Positions 12,463-24,400 of a stretch of 64,000 bases of DNA are shown one piece after another. The first letter of the stretch is position 1; each line of letters begins with the position of its first letter. Below the pieces are notes generated by a model. The model worked only from the letters and a program-made list of their open reading frames with translations, had not been told where the DNA came from and made no database searches. Origin of the DNA: Pyronema omphalodes (lineage: Eukaryota > Ascomycota > Pezizomycetes > Pezizales > Pyronemataceae); assembly GCA_024516155.1 (NCBI GenBank), contig JAJJXM010000005.1:434001-498000 (forward strand), read 5' to 3'. The position numbers and the translations under genes are program-made.

Positions 12463-13297
12463 TTTTTTTTTTTTTTACAGCATTATTCGTCTTATTCGCT
12501 CCGAACCCCTTCATGCTCGTTCTCAGATTCGATCAGTGTTCCCCGGCCTATTCTCCTTCCTTCCGGGTCATCTTCCATAGCGGGAGCATTACTTACCTGT
12601 ACCTGTATCCACTCTGCGGTGGCAATCTTGTTAGTAGAGATCATAGTGGTAAGGGCCTTGGTTCCAGCAGGAGAGTGGAGTATCACTTGGAGTGGTACAG
12701 GGTGGTTCCTGTGAAGTTTCAGTTCGCGGCGGAGTTTATTCCTCTGTACTTGGTATTTTGGGCAGCCTAGGATGAGATGTTTGGGTGTTTGTGGGGGTTG
12801 CATTGGACAGGTGCATCTGGGTGAAGGATATTTTTCGGAGTTCGTCTTTGATAGGTGATCCAAAAAATATCCATGACCGGTTCGCAGGCCTAGGATGGCT
12901 GATGAGATTTTGCGGGTGGTATTTGTGTATGCAATGTCTAGCTGTTTTAAATGAAGTGATTTGTATGTTTTTGGCTGTTTTTGTTGTTCATACCATTCCT
13001 TCCACTCCTTCAGTTTTTGGCCTCGGGTTTGTCTTTTGAGCCAGGAGATGGATACCACAGGTGTGCGGTCCGGTTTCTGAGAGGTTGCAGCTTCGGCGAG
13101 GTCATCTGCCATCTCATTTCCTCGGATTTATGTGTGTCCCGGTACCCATGAGATTGTTATTTCAGTGTTGAATTTCATCAGGGTTTTTGTAATTTCATGG
13201 ATGCATCGAGCAATATATTGGCCGGGTCCCCTTTGGAGGTGTCTTATCTTACGGATTGCTGACTGGTTGTCACTAAAGATGTAGGGTCCCCATTAAA
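12463..13297 (-). mobile_element. 5'-truncated non-LTR retrotransposon (Tad-like LINE)
   Basis: Read on the minus strand, the fragment starts inside the RNase H domain and runs to a poly-A tail (T14 at 12463-12476 on plus). The left boundary near 13297 is approximate. Evidence: an RNase H block with SDNQSAI, then SWVPGHT, an in-frame TAA at 13138-13140, then IRGNEMADDLAEAA, all in one frame. The C-terminal part has the CxC...H...C knuckle (CTCPMQPPQTPKHLILGC) typical of fungal LINE ORF2 ends. Truncation at the 5' end plus a 3' poly-A tail is the signature of target-primed reverse transcription. I could not see a clear target-site duplication. Not autonomous: reverse transcriptase and endonuclease are missing. 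Confidence 0.88.
12492..13137 (-). pseudogene. LINE ORF2 C-terminal remnant
   Basis: Open frame of about 206 codons from the Met at 13112 to a stop at 12492, continuous with the RNase H remnant upstream except for one TAA. The N-terminal MADDLAEAA is the end of RNase H; the middle is basic; the CCHC-like knuckle lies near residues 100-117. Not expected to encode a working protein alone. Apart from the stop, the frame is undamaged, which suggests a fairly recent insertion. Confidence 0.85.
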
Positions 13298-13435
13298 ATC
13301 AGTCGCCTTCACCATTAACACTTGTAACAGTTGATCTAAACATTGAATCGCAGCTTAATTAGCCACAGGGAATTACTCCCAAGCAATGGGCTTGGCTTCC
13401 CGAAGCAAATGAGCTCTTCGTGGTCGTGGCCAGAT

Positions 13436-13660
13436 GAAAAAGAAAATGAGAAAGAAAATAAAAATGCGCAAGAAAAAGCGAAAGAAAAAAGCGAAAGAAA
13501 AAAGCGAAAGAAAAAAGCGAAAGAAAAAAGCAAAAGAAAAAAGCGAAAGAAAAAAGAGAAAGAAAAAAGCGAAAGAAAAAAGAGAAAGAAAAAACAGAAA
13601 GAAAAAGAGAAAGAAAAAACAGAAAGAAAAAGAGAAAGAAAAAGAATAAAGAGAAAAAGA
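13436..13660. repeat. Purine minisatellite, [17 protein letters not shown]
   Basis: Imperfect 12-13 bp tandem repeat, almost all A and G on the plus strand. It reads as Lys/Glu/Arg strings on plus and Phe/Leu/Ser strings on minus; neither is credible as a gene. Confidence 0.92.
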
Positions 13661-14130
13661 AGTATGTACCGCTGGTAAGTTCTCCATAAGTATAAGTACA
13701 ACAAACGTAAAGAACCTAAAACTTCATATCTCTGAGTCACCGTAGTTGTTTTCAATGTTTACCTGATCATAGCAAAAGAACTTTCAAAACATATCCAAGA
13801 TGAGATTTTTTCAAGATATATGATATATCGGACATTATGAATATGCTTTATACGATTTGAGAATTGATTTATTAAAAAAATATATGTACATTTTGAAAAG
13901 TGGAAAAGGAACAATAGCAAAACACAAACCCTCGGAGAAGGTTTGCTTCAAGAGATCCCCTCAATTCCTCACCCGCAAGGCTCACGGCCTCAAATGTTAG
14001 ATACAATTGTGGCGGTAAGGGAACCCCTAAGTCGTCCGAGTTAGAAATAACATTATAGATCGAGTTGGATTTTTTTTGAGGATTTGGAGAATTGAAGCTT
14101 ACCAATTGATATCGTTAAAAGAGATTTACT
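13661..14130. other. AT-rich intergenic DNA
   Basis: AT-rich sequence with a short minus-strand open frame (14105-13872, 77 codons) that has no recognised motif. Nothing else can be supported. Confidence 0.5.
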
Positions 14131-14405
14131 GGGGCAAGTATGTTATTATGGGTAGCACCCACCTTTCTTACCTATTACTGGTCGCAGTTGCGCCTGCTTC
14201 TGCTCGTCAGTTCACTGTTTTTCAGAAGAAGCATCGGGGAAAGTATGGTAACGTGGGTAACTCACCTTGTCCACCTGTAACCGGTCTGGTGCTTCAATTG
14301 CGCCTGCCTCTGCTCGTCAGTTGATTGTTTTTTGGAAGAAGTATCGGGGAAAGTATGTCAACGTGGGTAAAACTCACCTTTTTCACCTGTAACCGGTCCG
14401 GCGTG
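14131..14405. repeat. Tandem repeat, ~105-110 bp unit, ~2.5 copies
   Basis: Copies begin at 14131, 14236 and 14346 with GGGGMAAGTATG. Shared landmarks: TGCGCCTGC(T/C)TCTGCTCGTCAGTT, TTTTTxxGAAGAAG(C/T)ATCG, AACGTGGGTAA and CACCTGTAACCGGTC. The third copy is partial. Copies 2 and 3 are closer to each other than to copy 1. Confidence 0.9.
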
Positions 14406-14446
14406 TTAATTGTCAATTGTCAATTGTCAATTGTCAACTGTCAGTT
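14406..14446. repeat. Heptamer repeat (TCAATTG)n
   Basis: About five copies of TCAATTG, degenerating at the right end, directly abutting the ~110-bp repeat array. Confidence 0.9.
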
Positions 14447-17400
14447 AGCATTTTGTTGTGCTGCAGCAGTCGCATCAAGCAGTGATTACAGAATTCGAAA
14501 TGGACGGTGGAATTGTCTTATTTTATAGATGCCAACTGCAGCGCGAACGCCCTGCTACTTTCCCAAGCAGAATTGCGATGTCTGTGAGTGCCAGAAACAT
14601 TTGGAATGCCATCGACCTCAAAAACCGGTTTTCGGCCACCGCTCAGTTCCCACCTCGCTTCGTTGTAACGCCTATTGGTTACTACACGATCCGGGTAACC
14701 TGGTGTGGTTGCGAAGGTTGCCGAGATGCATCAGAGGTGCTTCGCTAGTGCCAGGTTTTCGTTCGCGGTACAAAACCACCATTGGCCATCACACCCTGGT
14801 TCGCTGATCTTTTCCATTACAGGTTGTTACACAGAACTGGAGATTATAATTATTTAGATACGGTATCGTTGGTATATTTTCGATAACCTTCCTTCCATCC
14901 TTCATTCCTTCCAATATCCTAAAACCTCCAGAACAGCTCGTAGGCTGTTATTCGTATATAATCCCTCTCCTTATCCTTATCCTTGGTATATATTGGTATA
15001 TATGGTATCGTTTGTATAATTCCGATAACCCTCCTTCCTCTTTTCCTTCCTTCCTTTTTTCCTTCCTCTTTTCCTTTCTTCCTCCCAAAACCCAAAACCC
15101 AAAACCCCCAAACCCCAGGGTCCAACCAACGAACCCACAGCTCCATACATTTCAAACAAATAAATCCCAGTCCTCTATAGCCTATGTATTGAAAAATGAT
15201 TAATTCTGTGTACTGGATATGATTAACATATTCTTCGTTCCAGTATTCTAGTATTCTTTGTTCGGATATTTCGATATTCTAGTATTCCGATATTCTTTGG
15301 ATTCCGGTATTCCGATATTCTGCGTTCCAGTATTCCGATATTCCGGTATTCCAATATTCCAGTATTCCGATATTCCGATATTCTTTGGATTGTATGCCTT
15401 GGATTGTATGCCTTGGATTGTATCTTAGGTACATAAAAACTTTGGGAATCCTCTAGCCTCTAACTTCTGGCCTCTGGACTCTGTCCTCTGGCTTTTGGAC
15501 TCCAATCTCTTACCTCTGGTCTCTGGGAACCCTCTGGGAAATATCCCTCTTTATCGAAATCCAAAACCAAATCCAAGTCCAAATCCAACCCCGTAACGTG
15601 TCGGTACTTATGTATACATACATACCTTAGAGATAGGATATGGAGTAGGTTGATGTTAATGTTAATGTCGATGTTGCAATTAAAATCAATTGATCGGCTG
15701 TGAGATTTGTTGGGTTGTGAACTTATGGGGTTATGAACTTACGGGCTATAAACTCCCCTTCATCTATTCCTTCATTCATCCCTTCCTTTAAAGCAACAGA
15801 AAAGCCAGCTAGCTAGCTAGCCAGCCGCCTCACTCTGATATCAGGACCTCGAGGGTTCAAGGAGCATCATACCAGCGGAGCTTCATGCCATCGGAGCTTT
15901 ATACCAGCGGAGCTCCATACCAGCGGAGCAAAAGCTTCAGCTTCAGCTTCAGCTTGCAACATCGCTACGGAAAAAGGAATAGAGAACGGAATTGTACTCT
16001 GGTTGTTGTGGTTGTTGTAGTTGTTGTAGCTGTGATATGTAGCTTTGATGTTTCGGTAGTTGTGATATGTAGCTTTGATATGTAGCTCTGATAGTTACGA
16101 GATGTAGCTTTGATAGCTCTGATGGTTGTGATAACTTCGATAGCTTCGATAGCTTCCTATCCTTTTAACTAGTGAACTATTCAAGGCTTCAAGGCTTCAA
16201 GGCTTTAAGGCTCTAAGTTGTTTATGATGTAGGCTGGTAGGCTGGTAGGCCGTTAGTCTGGTAGACCGGTAAGCTGTTCAGTACAGTACAGTACGATATC
16301 CTGCAACATGGGATTAATTGCTATGCAACGTCTGTAGCCAGTAGGTATACTTCACGACGGGTGTCATGTGTGCATTTTCCGATACCGACACTGTAGCTGT
16401 AGCTGTCTGACGACCTGACGGTTCTGGACCCCTGGTATGTACATACGTACACATTTTCGGTTTGTGGAACCTTGATTGTTGGAGCTTGCTAGGGTTTGTC
16501 GGGGGTTGTCAGGTCTTGTCAGATGTTTTTGGGCCTCGTCGGGGGTTGTCAGAGCTTGTCAGGGCTTGTGAGGGCTTGATACATAGGTGTCGCTAGGTGT
16601 CGTGAGGTGTCGTTATGCATTGCTAGAGCTGGTGAGAGCTGGTTGGAGCTGGTCAGACACTGACAAGGGTATCTGTCTGGCTGTCTGTGTTCTGTTCAGT
16701 CTATCCGTCAGTCAGTCAGTCAGTCAGCTCTGGTGAAACGAAACAAACAGCACCCGTACCCGTAAACAAAAACTAAAACAAAAAAAAACAAATTACCCAT
16801 TTAAAACTGTTGAGCGTTGACTGTTGGGTGAGGATGAGCAAGGTACCATACAGCTACCTGGTGCTGCTATCGCTGTGAAAGGTGCACGAGACGAGTAAGT
16901 TTGCTATGGTTGTGTTGCATACACGTCGGTACGACGAGCGTTGTGTGGGCTTTCTTTCCAAGGCTCCCAGTAACCGTAAGCTCTGCGCTGCAACCGGTAC
17001 CGGCTGCCTGCTTTGTGGGACTGCGACGACACAGCGACTGACACTGCGGCTTCGTAAGATGTAAGTTCATAAGTTCATAAGTTTGTACCACCTTCCTTCG
17101 TTTCTTCCTTCCATTACCTTGAGGGTAAGAAGGGGGAAGAAAATACATTTCACAACGGGAAATGTGTAAACAAAGCAGGTACAAACATCCAAGCTGGGGG
17201 ATGTCGAATATTCAGCAAAGGGGCTGAGCTGTAGGATTGGATGGATCATTGGACCATGCGATTGTTCTGCATATGGTCACCATGCGCCTCAGATACTCTA
17301 CTCTACTCTCTGTATCCTGCGTCTATGTAGTACATATGGCAATTGTTTGAACTGTCAACTTTATACCATGGTACATGGCCCGCCCTCGCATAAAAACACT

Positions 17401-18146
17401 TTTACACGACGATTACGAATTTACACTGTTGTAAGTGGCGTATATGTATATAGAGGATGCGTATGGTTACCATATGATGGTTGATTGATTGATTGCCTGA
17501 TTGGTTTTATTCCTTACCAATATATTGCAACAAGAACAAATTATGAACAAACATCAACCACATCGCATCGCCATTTTGAACCCACCATGTGTAGAAGAAA
17601 AAAAAAGAATAGAAAAAAAAACAAAAAAGAATACCGAAGATTTAATCACGGTATTCGCCATCATGGAGGTTGTGGAACCATGAACAAAAAAAAAATTGGA
17701 GCAAAGTGTCTCCATCCACCGCCGGAAACAGCCCAGATCATCCTCGTTTTAAATTAAAGCTCGGGAACCCTCCTCCCTCCCTCCCCCCCCCAGGAAGAAA
17801 CGTGGGACAAGTGTGAGTGAGTGTGAAATTGAAATAAAGATTCGGCACCATATGTAAATGAATAAAATTGCCGCCTCGTTTACAAAGGCAGGTCGTTTCG
17901 TTTCGAGGGGGAAGATCTTACGGGTCCGTGTATACTAGACTCTGTTTACTCTAGTCTCTAGTTTCTAGTCCCTAGTCTCTAGCTTCCTTTCCCGCCTTTT
18001 CGCGACTGCCCCGCGAAAACCCCGCGTCATCGACCCGCTCTGTAACGTCCGCAGCCTCGACGCCAAATTCCCAGAGACCATCACCGCAGCAGCAGCCAAA
18101 CGCCACGGAAAAAGAACCAACAGGAATAAGAACCGAATATAGTAAG
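14447..18146. other. Repeat-rich intergenic DNA
   Basis: No supportable gene. It includes degenerate AATTCCGATATTCC-type repeats (about 15230-15425), GTTGTAGTT and TGTAGCTTTGATA repeats (about 15998-16110), GGCTTCAA and GGTAGGC runs (about 16185-16260) and repeated GGGTTGTCAG/GAGCTTGTCAG words (about 16490-16640). The final part must contain the UTR4 promoter. Confidence 0.6.
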
Positions 18147-21100
18147 ATGGCAAAGGAGTTCAGGACTGAAGATATTGAGGCGGTGTTGTTGGATATTGGT
18201 GGGTTGTACCTGAGGCGCTGCGCTGCTGCTGCCAGAGTCGTCTCCCCGCGACCCATGGCACTTGATGGCGTTTGAGGTACTGTGCTGACAGTTCTTGGCG
18301 TTTACAGAAGGTATTTGCCTATTGACAGAATTTTTTTTTTTTTTGGTCCTTCGATATCGAATTTTTGCATACATGAGCACAGAGCACCCTGATGGGGTTG
18401 ATTTACAGGCCGAAATTACCGAAATTGATTCACATTCTGCACCGTTTTTTTTCATTTTTTTCTAGTTGGTTTAAGATTCTCGAACATTACTGATTTGAAA
18501 TTGTAATAAGGAACGGTACGCAAAACGAAAAACCTTTACTTCATTCATTCCTTCCAATAGCCGTTTTTTTTTTCCATCCGTTTTCGCCGAATATCTCAAA
18601 CTGAGACCGCATATGGTGCATAGGTCTGCTCAATTAGCTTTGTTCGCGATGTTTTGGTTAGTGCACCCAATCTGTTGCAGTACGCCCACTTCCAACATAT
18701 TTTCATGGATCTATGCCACCTCCCGTACAACCGATCATACATAGACCGGCTGTCAATATCGGGGATCGGAGGGTATATCATAAGTCATGATATCGGTGCT
18801 ATGACGATCCCGTCGGAGTAGGGGTTAAGAATCGGGAGGAGGAGAAGGCCACGTTGAGCCAAAAGGGAGTTGAGCGGAATGTCTGGGTGGGATGAAGCTC
18901 GGATGTGACGGAGCTCTATGTATAGTGGGGTTCTGTGATGCGTTGGCTGTTTGGGGATATGATGCGTATGATGCGTATGATCCGATATGCTATGATTTGT
19001 TATGATATGCTGGCTCGGTTTCGTGGTATGCTTCAACATGTCACGATACCATAAAGCTGCGTATACTCTTCATCATATACTCAAATCCCCATGGTCTGCG
19101 AGATCTGCTTCGCCTGGATTCGCTAGGCTTAGACTCGTTCCAGTTGATCCCATTGGACTCTGTCTAATGTGATCGAGCGTTGTAGAGCTCATCCATTCCT
19201 TCATTCCGCAACGCTTCCTCTATTCCTGCAATACTGAACCACTGCTATTCCTCGGAATCCTCAGCTGACAAGAGATCCGTTTAGTTCCCCTACGCTCTAG
19301 CTGCCCTCCCCAAGTATCTCGATGAGCACTGGGACGACGACGATTTCAAGCCGTACCGTGATGCTTTCCCTGAGGGACACAAGGAGAGCAAAGAGGCTCT
19401 TGAAGCTTATGTTAGGGAGCTTACAGCAAAGGATGTCAAAGTTGCTTGTTTGAAGCAATTACAGGGTATGTACCAAACCGTTTTTCATTTCATTTCGTTA
19501 CATTCTTTTCTTTTCTTTATCCTAAGCACGACATCCTCTACCTTACTGCACCCCGACTGGAAAGGCAAGCGCACAAGATGGGAATTTGCAGCGGCAGAAA
19601 CCGTCAAGTTTCTCAAACTCATTAAGTTTTGTGAAATGCCGTATCCAGTCCACGATATCCGGAGCCGAAGCCGGAGCCGTGGCTGTTATTTCCATCGCTG
19701 TCGGTCAGTTTGGGAAAACCGGGGACCAGGGATCGGACCATGGATTCAGTATTCAATATTCAATATTGAATCACCCATCAAATACTGCGCTTTTGAATTT
19801 CTCACCACGTCCACCACCATACGCAGCAGTTGCGAGCTTTTGAGCTCGCTGGCTCGCTGGCTCGCTTCTCCTGGTCCTGGTCCTGGTCCTGGTTCCTTCC
19901 CCACACTCCATCTCCCCCACACACTTACCTGCATATACATGCATACATGCATGCATTAGCTTTGTGTTATGATGGAGGGATCGCGTTGCGTCTGAGCTTG
20001 CGATTCGCTGCGTTGTCTCTGCTTTGCTTTGCTTTGCTTTACACCCACCCGCCCTATGTCATCTTGCTTCTGTATGGTATCTTTTTACGTGTCTTTGCTT
20101 TGCTTTGATTTACACCCACCTGCCCACACTTCGTTACTTCCTCACGAGTACTTCCTTCCTCTGGATTTATTAGATTGTTGCATTGTTACGTTGTGGGTTC
20201 TATATCAACATCATATCAACCTCTCGGAAATCCTGGGATATGACCATGATGATGATGCAATAACTCAGCGCAGCACAGCGAGGCACAGAGATGTCGTAAT
20301 ACTTCTGCCTGCTTCTGCTTCTATTTCTATGTTTGCGTTGGTTTGCGTTGGGTTGGCGTTTCGTTCGGTTTCGTTGCTTTGCTTCAAGCTCCAATCCTGC
20401 TCCAATCAATCGTTTCTATGTCACGAAGTCCTGCTCCTTGTTATGAATTCGCAACGGCTTTCCTCCTTTCCATCCTTTCCATCCCGCTTATCCCGCTTAT
20501 CCCCCCTGGCTTGTTCAACATACAGTACAGTACATAAGCTTATCGATATGGATGGCTTTCTGCTTGGCTGGGTTGGCTGAGCTGGTTGGATTGGCTGGAT
20601 TAGCGGTTACTTGTGGTTGGCTGGATTTTGTTGGATTGGATTTGGTTGGTGGATTTTGTTGGCTGGATTAGCGGTTGGTGGTGGATATCTCAGGGCTGCA
20701 CAGGCACAGGCACGGAAGGGCTGGAATACTGGCGAGTTATGCTTGTCTGCGGTGCTCACCATACACCATACGCCTGATGCTCGCGTGGTCGGTCCGGGTG
20801 TCTTACTTTCCTGGATCCCCATTGCAAGCCCACTTCTTTATGTCTTATGCTTCTTATCGGAGGATGGAGATGCGTCGGTGGCTTTCTGTCTACACAGACG
20901 GAATTTGAAAACCACTTTGCCATATTACTCCCAGATGTTATTGTTATTGTTATTGTTGTCTCCTTACGTCCCCCCCCCCCCCCCCCCCCCCCCCACTCCA
21001 CGCTTTTCAACGGCTGCTAGTTGCTGTATTTGGGTTATTTCGTTATTTCGTTATTTCATTTTTTTGCTATTGCGTCATTTCGTTATTCACAAAATTCAAA

Positions 21101-21751
21101 TCCACTACGCCCTCCTCTTAACCCACTCTTTTACCATCACCTTCATAACCCCGCTAACACCCCGCATCCAGGACTCCTCTGGCGCACCGGCTATTCCTCA
21201 GGGGAAATATCCGCGCCAATCTACGCCGACGTTCTCCCATCCATCAAGCGCTGGATATCCGCAGGCAAAAAGGTGTACATCTATAGTTCCGGATCCGTAG
21301 CAGCACAGAAATTGTTATTTCAACACACGGATTCAAAGGATATGAAGGATATGACCCCGTTGTTTTCGGGTTACTATGATACCGTTAATGCTGGTATGAA
21401 ACAGGAGGCTAGTAGTTATGTTAAGATTGTGGAGAATGAGGCGGAAAATGGTTTGCGAGATGAACGGAAGTGGTTGTTTTGTAGTGATATGGTTAGAGGT
21501 GGGTTTTCCGTGAGCTTGAGAACTTGAGAGAGTACCGGAGAGCTTCGATGAACTCCAACGAGCTTCAGAGAGCCCCAGAGATCTCGAAATCTCCAGTAGA
21601 ATACAAGGCTAACAAACCTCCAGAAGTCGAAGCTGCAAAAGCTGCCGGTATGAACGCAGTTATCCTGATCAGACCTGGAAACGCACCATTGACCGACGAG
21701 GACCGGGCTAATCATTTGGCGGTTTATGATTTTTCGAATTTGTTGATTTAG
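18147..21751 (+). CDS. UTR4: Enolase-phosphatase E1 (methionine salvage), exon 2 damaged or unresolved
   Basis: HAD-superfamily bifunctional enolase-phosphatase that converts 2,3-diketo-5-methylthiopentyl-1-phosphate to the acireductone in methionine salvage. Supported exons: 18147-18198 (MAKEFRTEDIEAVLLDI, leading to the DxE HAD motif I), 19285-19465 (FPYALAALPKYLDEHWDDDD...), 21172-21498 (GLLWRTGYSSGEI, YIYSSGS motif II, ...WLFCSDMVR) and 21624-21751 (EVEAAKAAGM, RPGNAPLTDEDR, stop). Splice phases agree for the last two junctions. The piece that normally reads EGTVCPISFVKDVL, between 18198 and 19285, is not found intact. The best candidate starts at 18308 after a TTTACAG acceptor (EG-ICLL) but runs into a T-tract and out of phase. 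The intron 19466-21171 is about 1.7 kb and the first gap is about 1.1 kb, both very long for such a gene. It is either a recent pseudogene, a misassembled tract or a gene with an odd microexon. Confidence 0.82.
19466..21171 (+). other. 1.7-kb intron in UTR4, with poly-C tract
   Basis: Donor G|GTATGT, acceptor GCATCCAG|GA; removal joins KQLQ to GLLWRTGY in frame. Inside lie low-complexity segments: GGTCCT repeats near 19870, CTTTG runs near 20020-20110, GGTTGGCTGGATT words near 20565-20670 and a run of 25 C at 20970-20994. No element with coding capacity was recognised inside. Confidence 0.8.
20970..20994. repeat. Homopolymer C25
   Basis: Uninterrupted run of 25 cytosines within the long UTR4 intron. 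Such tracts are prone to sequencing error, so the length is uncertain. Confidence 0.85.
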
Positions 21752-22570
21752 AGAAGTTGCGGGTTGGGTATTGGGGTTTTTGGCTGAGGAGGTGGGTTTT
21801 GGAGAAGGTTCTTTTGAGGCTAAGGAATTGCGATTGGGATTACAATAGGAGATTGAGAAACCATATAGATGGTACAATTCATAGCCAAAATGAATAAAAT
21901 CGTTGATTAGTAGGTTTCATATGGGTATATTTGAATGCATATCTATTTCAAAACATACCGAAACTGTTTTTTGGAAAGGATTTCTGAATCTTGATAGATT
22001 CCATAATACCATAATGCCACTAAGCAGAGAGCAAAATGATCATCGACATACCCAAGTCTGAGTCTGAGTGTAAGCCCACCTTACAAGTTGCAGACTAAGA
22101 TTAGATACCCACCGTTAACATCATGTCAGTAGTAACTATTAGTTACAACTCTACTTTTACTTTTACTTTTACTTTACTTCCTTATATCTCATGTTCAACT
22201 TTGCTTCAACAAAAAAAAAACAGTCTAAAAAGCACCATTCATAACCTGGAAAACAGAACCTATTACCCATGTCATATGGTTACTACAAGTCTTAGAAAGC
22301 CAGGTACATTAGCATCTCTGATTCTTTATCTGATCCACTGGGGACTATATTATGTTAGGCACGAATAGGTAGCTTAATGGTGCTATGTATACTATACGAC
22401 TATACGACTGTAATTATATCTGTGTATCTCTGTATCTCTGTACATATAACTTATCGCTTATCGCTTATTGTTATTGGGAACTCAACACCTTTATCGAACC
22501 TGGATTGCGGGGTAGAATCTATGGGGTAGAGGCGTCTACATAATAATGGTTCTGGTATTGAGGATAGATA

Positions 22571-22682
22571 GTTGGGTTGGGTTGGGTTGGGTTGGGCTGG
22601 TTTGGTTTGGATTGTGTGGGTTAGGTAGGCTTGGGTTGGAATGGGCTGGGTTGGGTTGGTTTGGATTGGGTTGGGTTGGGTG
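22571..22682. repeat. (GGGTT)n-type repeat
   Basis: Degenerate pentamer array, mostly GGGTT with GGTTT and GGCTG variants on the plus strand. The regularly spaced G triplets could form G-quadruplexes. It is not the usual fungal telomere repeat (TTAGGG), so a telomeric origin is not supported. Confidence 0.85.
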
Positions 22683-22683
22683 G

Positions 22684-22748
22684 GCTAAGCTAGGCTAAGT
22701 TAAGTTAAGCTAGGCTAAGTTAAGTTAAGCTAGGCTAAGTTAAGTTAA
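22684..22748. repeat. 20-bp tandem repeat (TAAGCTAGGCTAAGTTAAGT), ~3 copies
   Basis: Three near-identical 20-bp units directly following the GGGTT array, ending in TTATTATT. Confidence 0.9.
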
Positions 22749-22788
22749 GTTATTATTATTTCTATTTCTCTTCATGTTGAAATTTTTT

Positions 22789-22852
22789 CTTTTCTTTCTT
22801 TTCTTTTTCTTTTTCTTTTTCTTTTTCTTTTCTTTTTCTTTTCTTTTCTTTT
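22789..22852. repeat. (TTTTC)n microsatellite
   Basis: Pyrimidine-only TTTTC/TTTTTC repeat, followed by a G8 run. Confidence 0.9.
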
Positions 22853-23070
22853 GGGGGGGGCCGAGTATCCGAGTATCCGAGTACATACCATAACTGCACT
22901 GTGCAGTGCATCGGAAAGCGGGTTTTTTGTTATTGATATTTCCATCCAATCATAACACAGATGGGCGATGATAACAAGTTTTTGGTATATATGTAGCAAC
23001 AAGAGAAATAAGAATAAAAAGAGAAAGTTGGAATAGGATAAAAGAAAGAAATAAAAGAAAGAAAAGAATC

Positions 23071-23107
<37 letters not shown>

Positions 23108-24400
23108 TACATAGATACATACATAGATACATCCTACCCTAGTAACTACTGAAGAGTACTTAACATGCATAACATCTAGCATCGATTTTCCAAGGTTGGA
23201 GATAACATGCCATGGCATATACATGCATATTACATGGATGTTATTATGTAGACAGGATGTTTTTATTTCCTATTCGGCTTGAAACTTGAAATGCAGTTAT
23301 GTATATTTGGGATATATGCTTAGTATAGCTACTACAGTAGTAGCTTTGTTGATTCGATCCGATTACATAGAGATACATCAAAAAAGCTGATTCATCAAAG
23401 ATTATATGCATTTTTTTGAGCTGTGTGAAACCTTTTTTTTTTATTTTTATGCGGTGTGATAGGGAAGTTGATGATAGAATAGCCAAGACTAGATTGGGGA
23501 TACATAGGTAGGGGTTGATCATTGAGCCATTTTTCTATTTTGATGAAAGGAGCGTTGGATTTGGGATGGCTTGGATGGTGGGTGATTGATGATTGGTGGT
23601 TGCTAGGTTGCTTGGTTGCTTGGTTTTTGGGTGGGGTTATGTAGAACGGTGGCAATATGACCTAGGCGGTATCCTGACGATCGTCATCTGCCATGGGAAT
23701 TCATGGTGTACATACATAGTGCAACAGGAGGGGTGGGGGATTTGGCGAGCTGCAAGGTTAACTTAGTTGTATCTAACAATGCTGTGAGACGAATTATTCT
23801 TGGCGGACTTTTGTATAGCCATCTAGCTATTTAGGTTACGTACTACTTACATACATATGTACGATACTTACAGTATATAGAATTTCCTTAACGCCCTTCG
23901 TGATTCTGTGGTACAACTACATATACAACCACAGCGGAAGTAACCATTGTTCTGGATGATGTCGCAATTGCCAATCTCCGTTTAAGATAACAGGTTAAGA
24001 GCCAAGAAATATTCCTCCCGTCCGTGGCAGTGTCATGCCCAACTGTATTTTTGTCATCCAATCGATTCAGCCATCTACGAAGATGATTCCGCCTCCTACG
24101 CGGTCGATCACGAAAGTCAAAATTCTACCCTCCAATCATTATTACCTTTTGTATGACGATCAATAATTTTGTATCCAATAACCATGCATTCTTAACCTTT
24201 CCTTCAACAAATATGAAGCAACTGAAAGCGCGTTATGGTCACCTCAGATCTAACCGAGAATTTCATGAAAGCTGCTACGTAGGTGAAACTCACATTGTTT
24301 ACTTTTTAGGTAACACCTATGTAGGGGGTTCGGATAAAAACAACCGAAACAAAGAATCATGGGTCATATATCTACTTACATACTTCGCAACTGACTTCTG

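Larger units (their letters stand above)
21752..24400. other. Intergenic with several tandem repeats
   Basis: Holds the UTR4 3' region, then the GGGTT, 20-bp and TTTTC repeats listed separately, then AAAGAAATA repeats at about 23036-23105. No gene is supported. Confidence 0.6.

Noticed and set aside
11872..12714. 280-codon plus-strand frame
   Set aside because: Covers the CTCTCC pyrimidine tract and then the antisense of the LINE remnant.
13343..13678. Lys/Glu-rich protein
   Set aside because: Purine minisatellite; no conserved segment outside the repeat.
22571..22682. Internal telomeric repeat
   Set aside because: The unit is GGGTT with degenerate variants, not TTAGGG, and it is flanked by other simple repeats.
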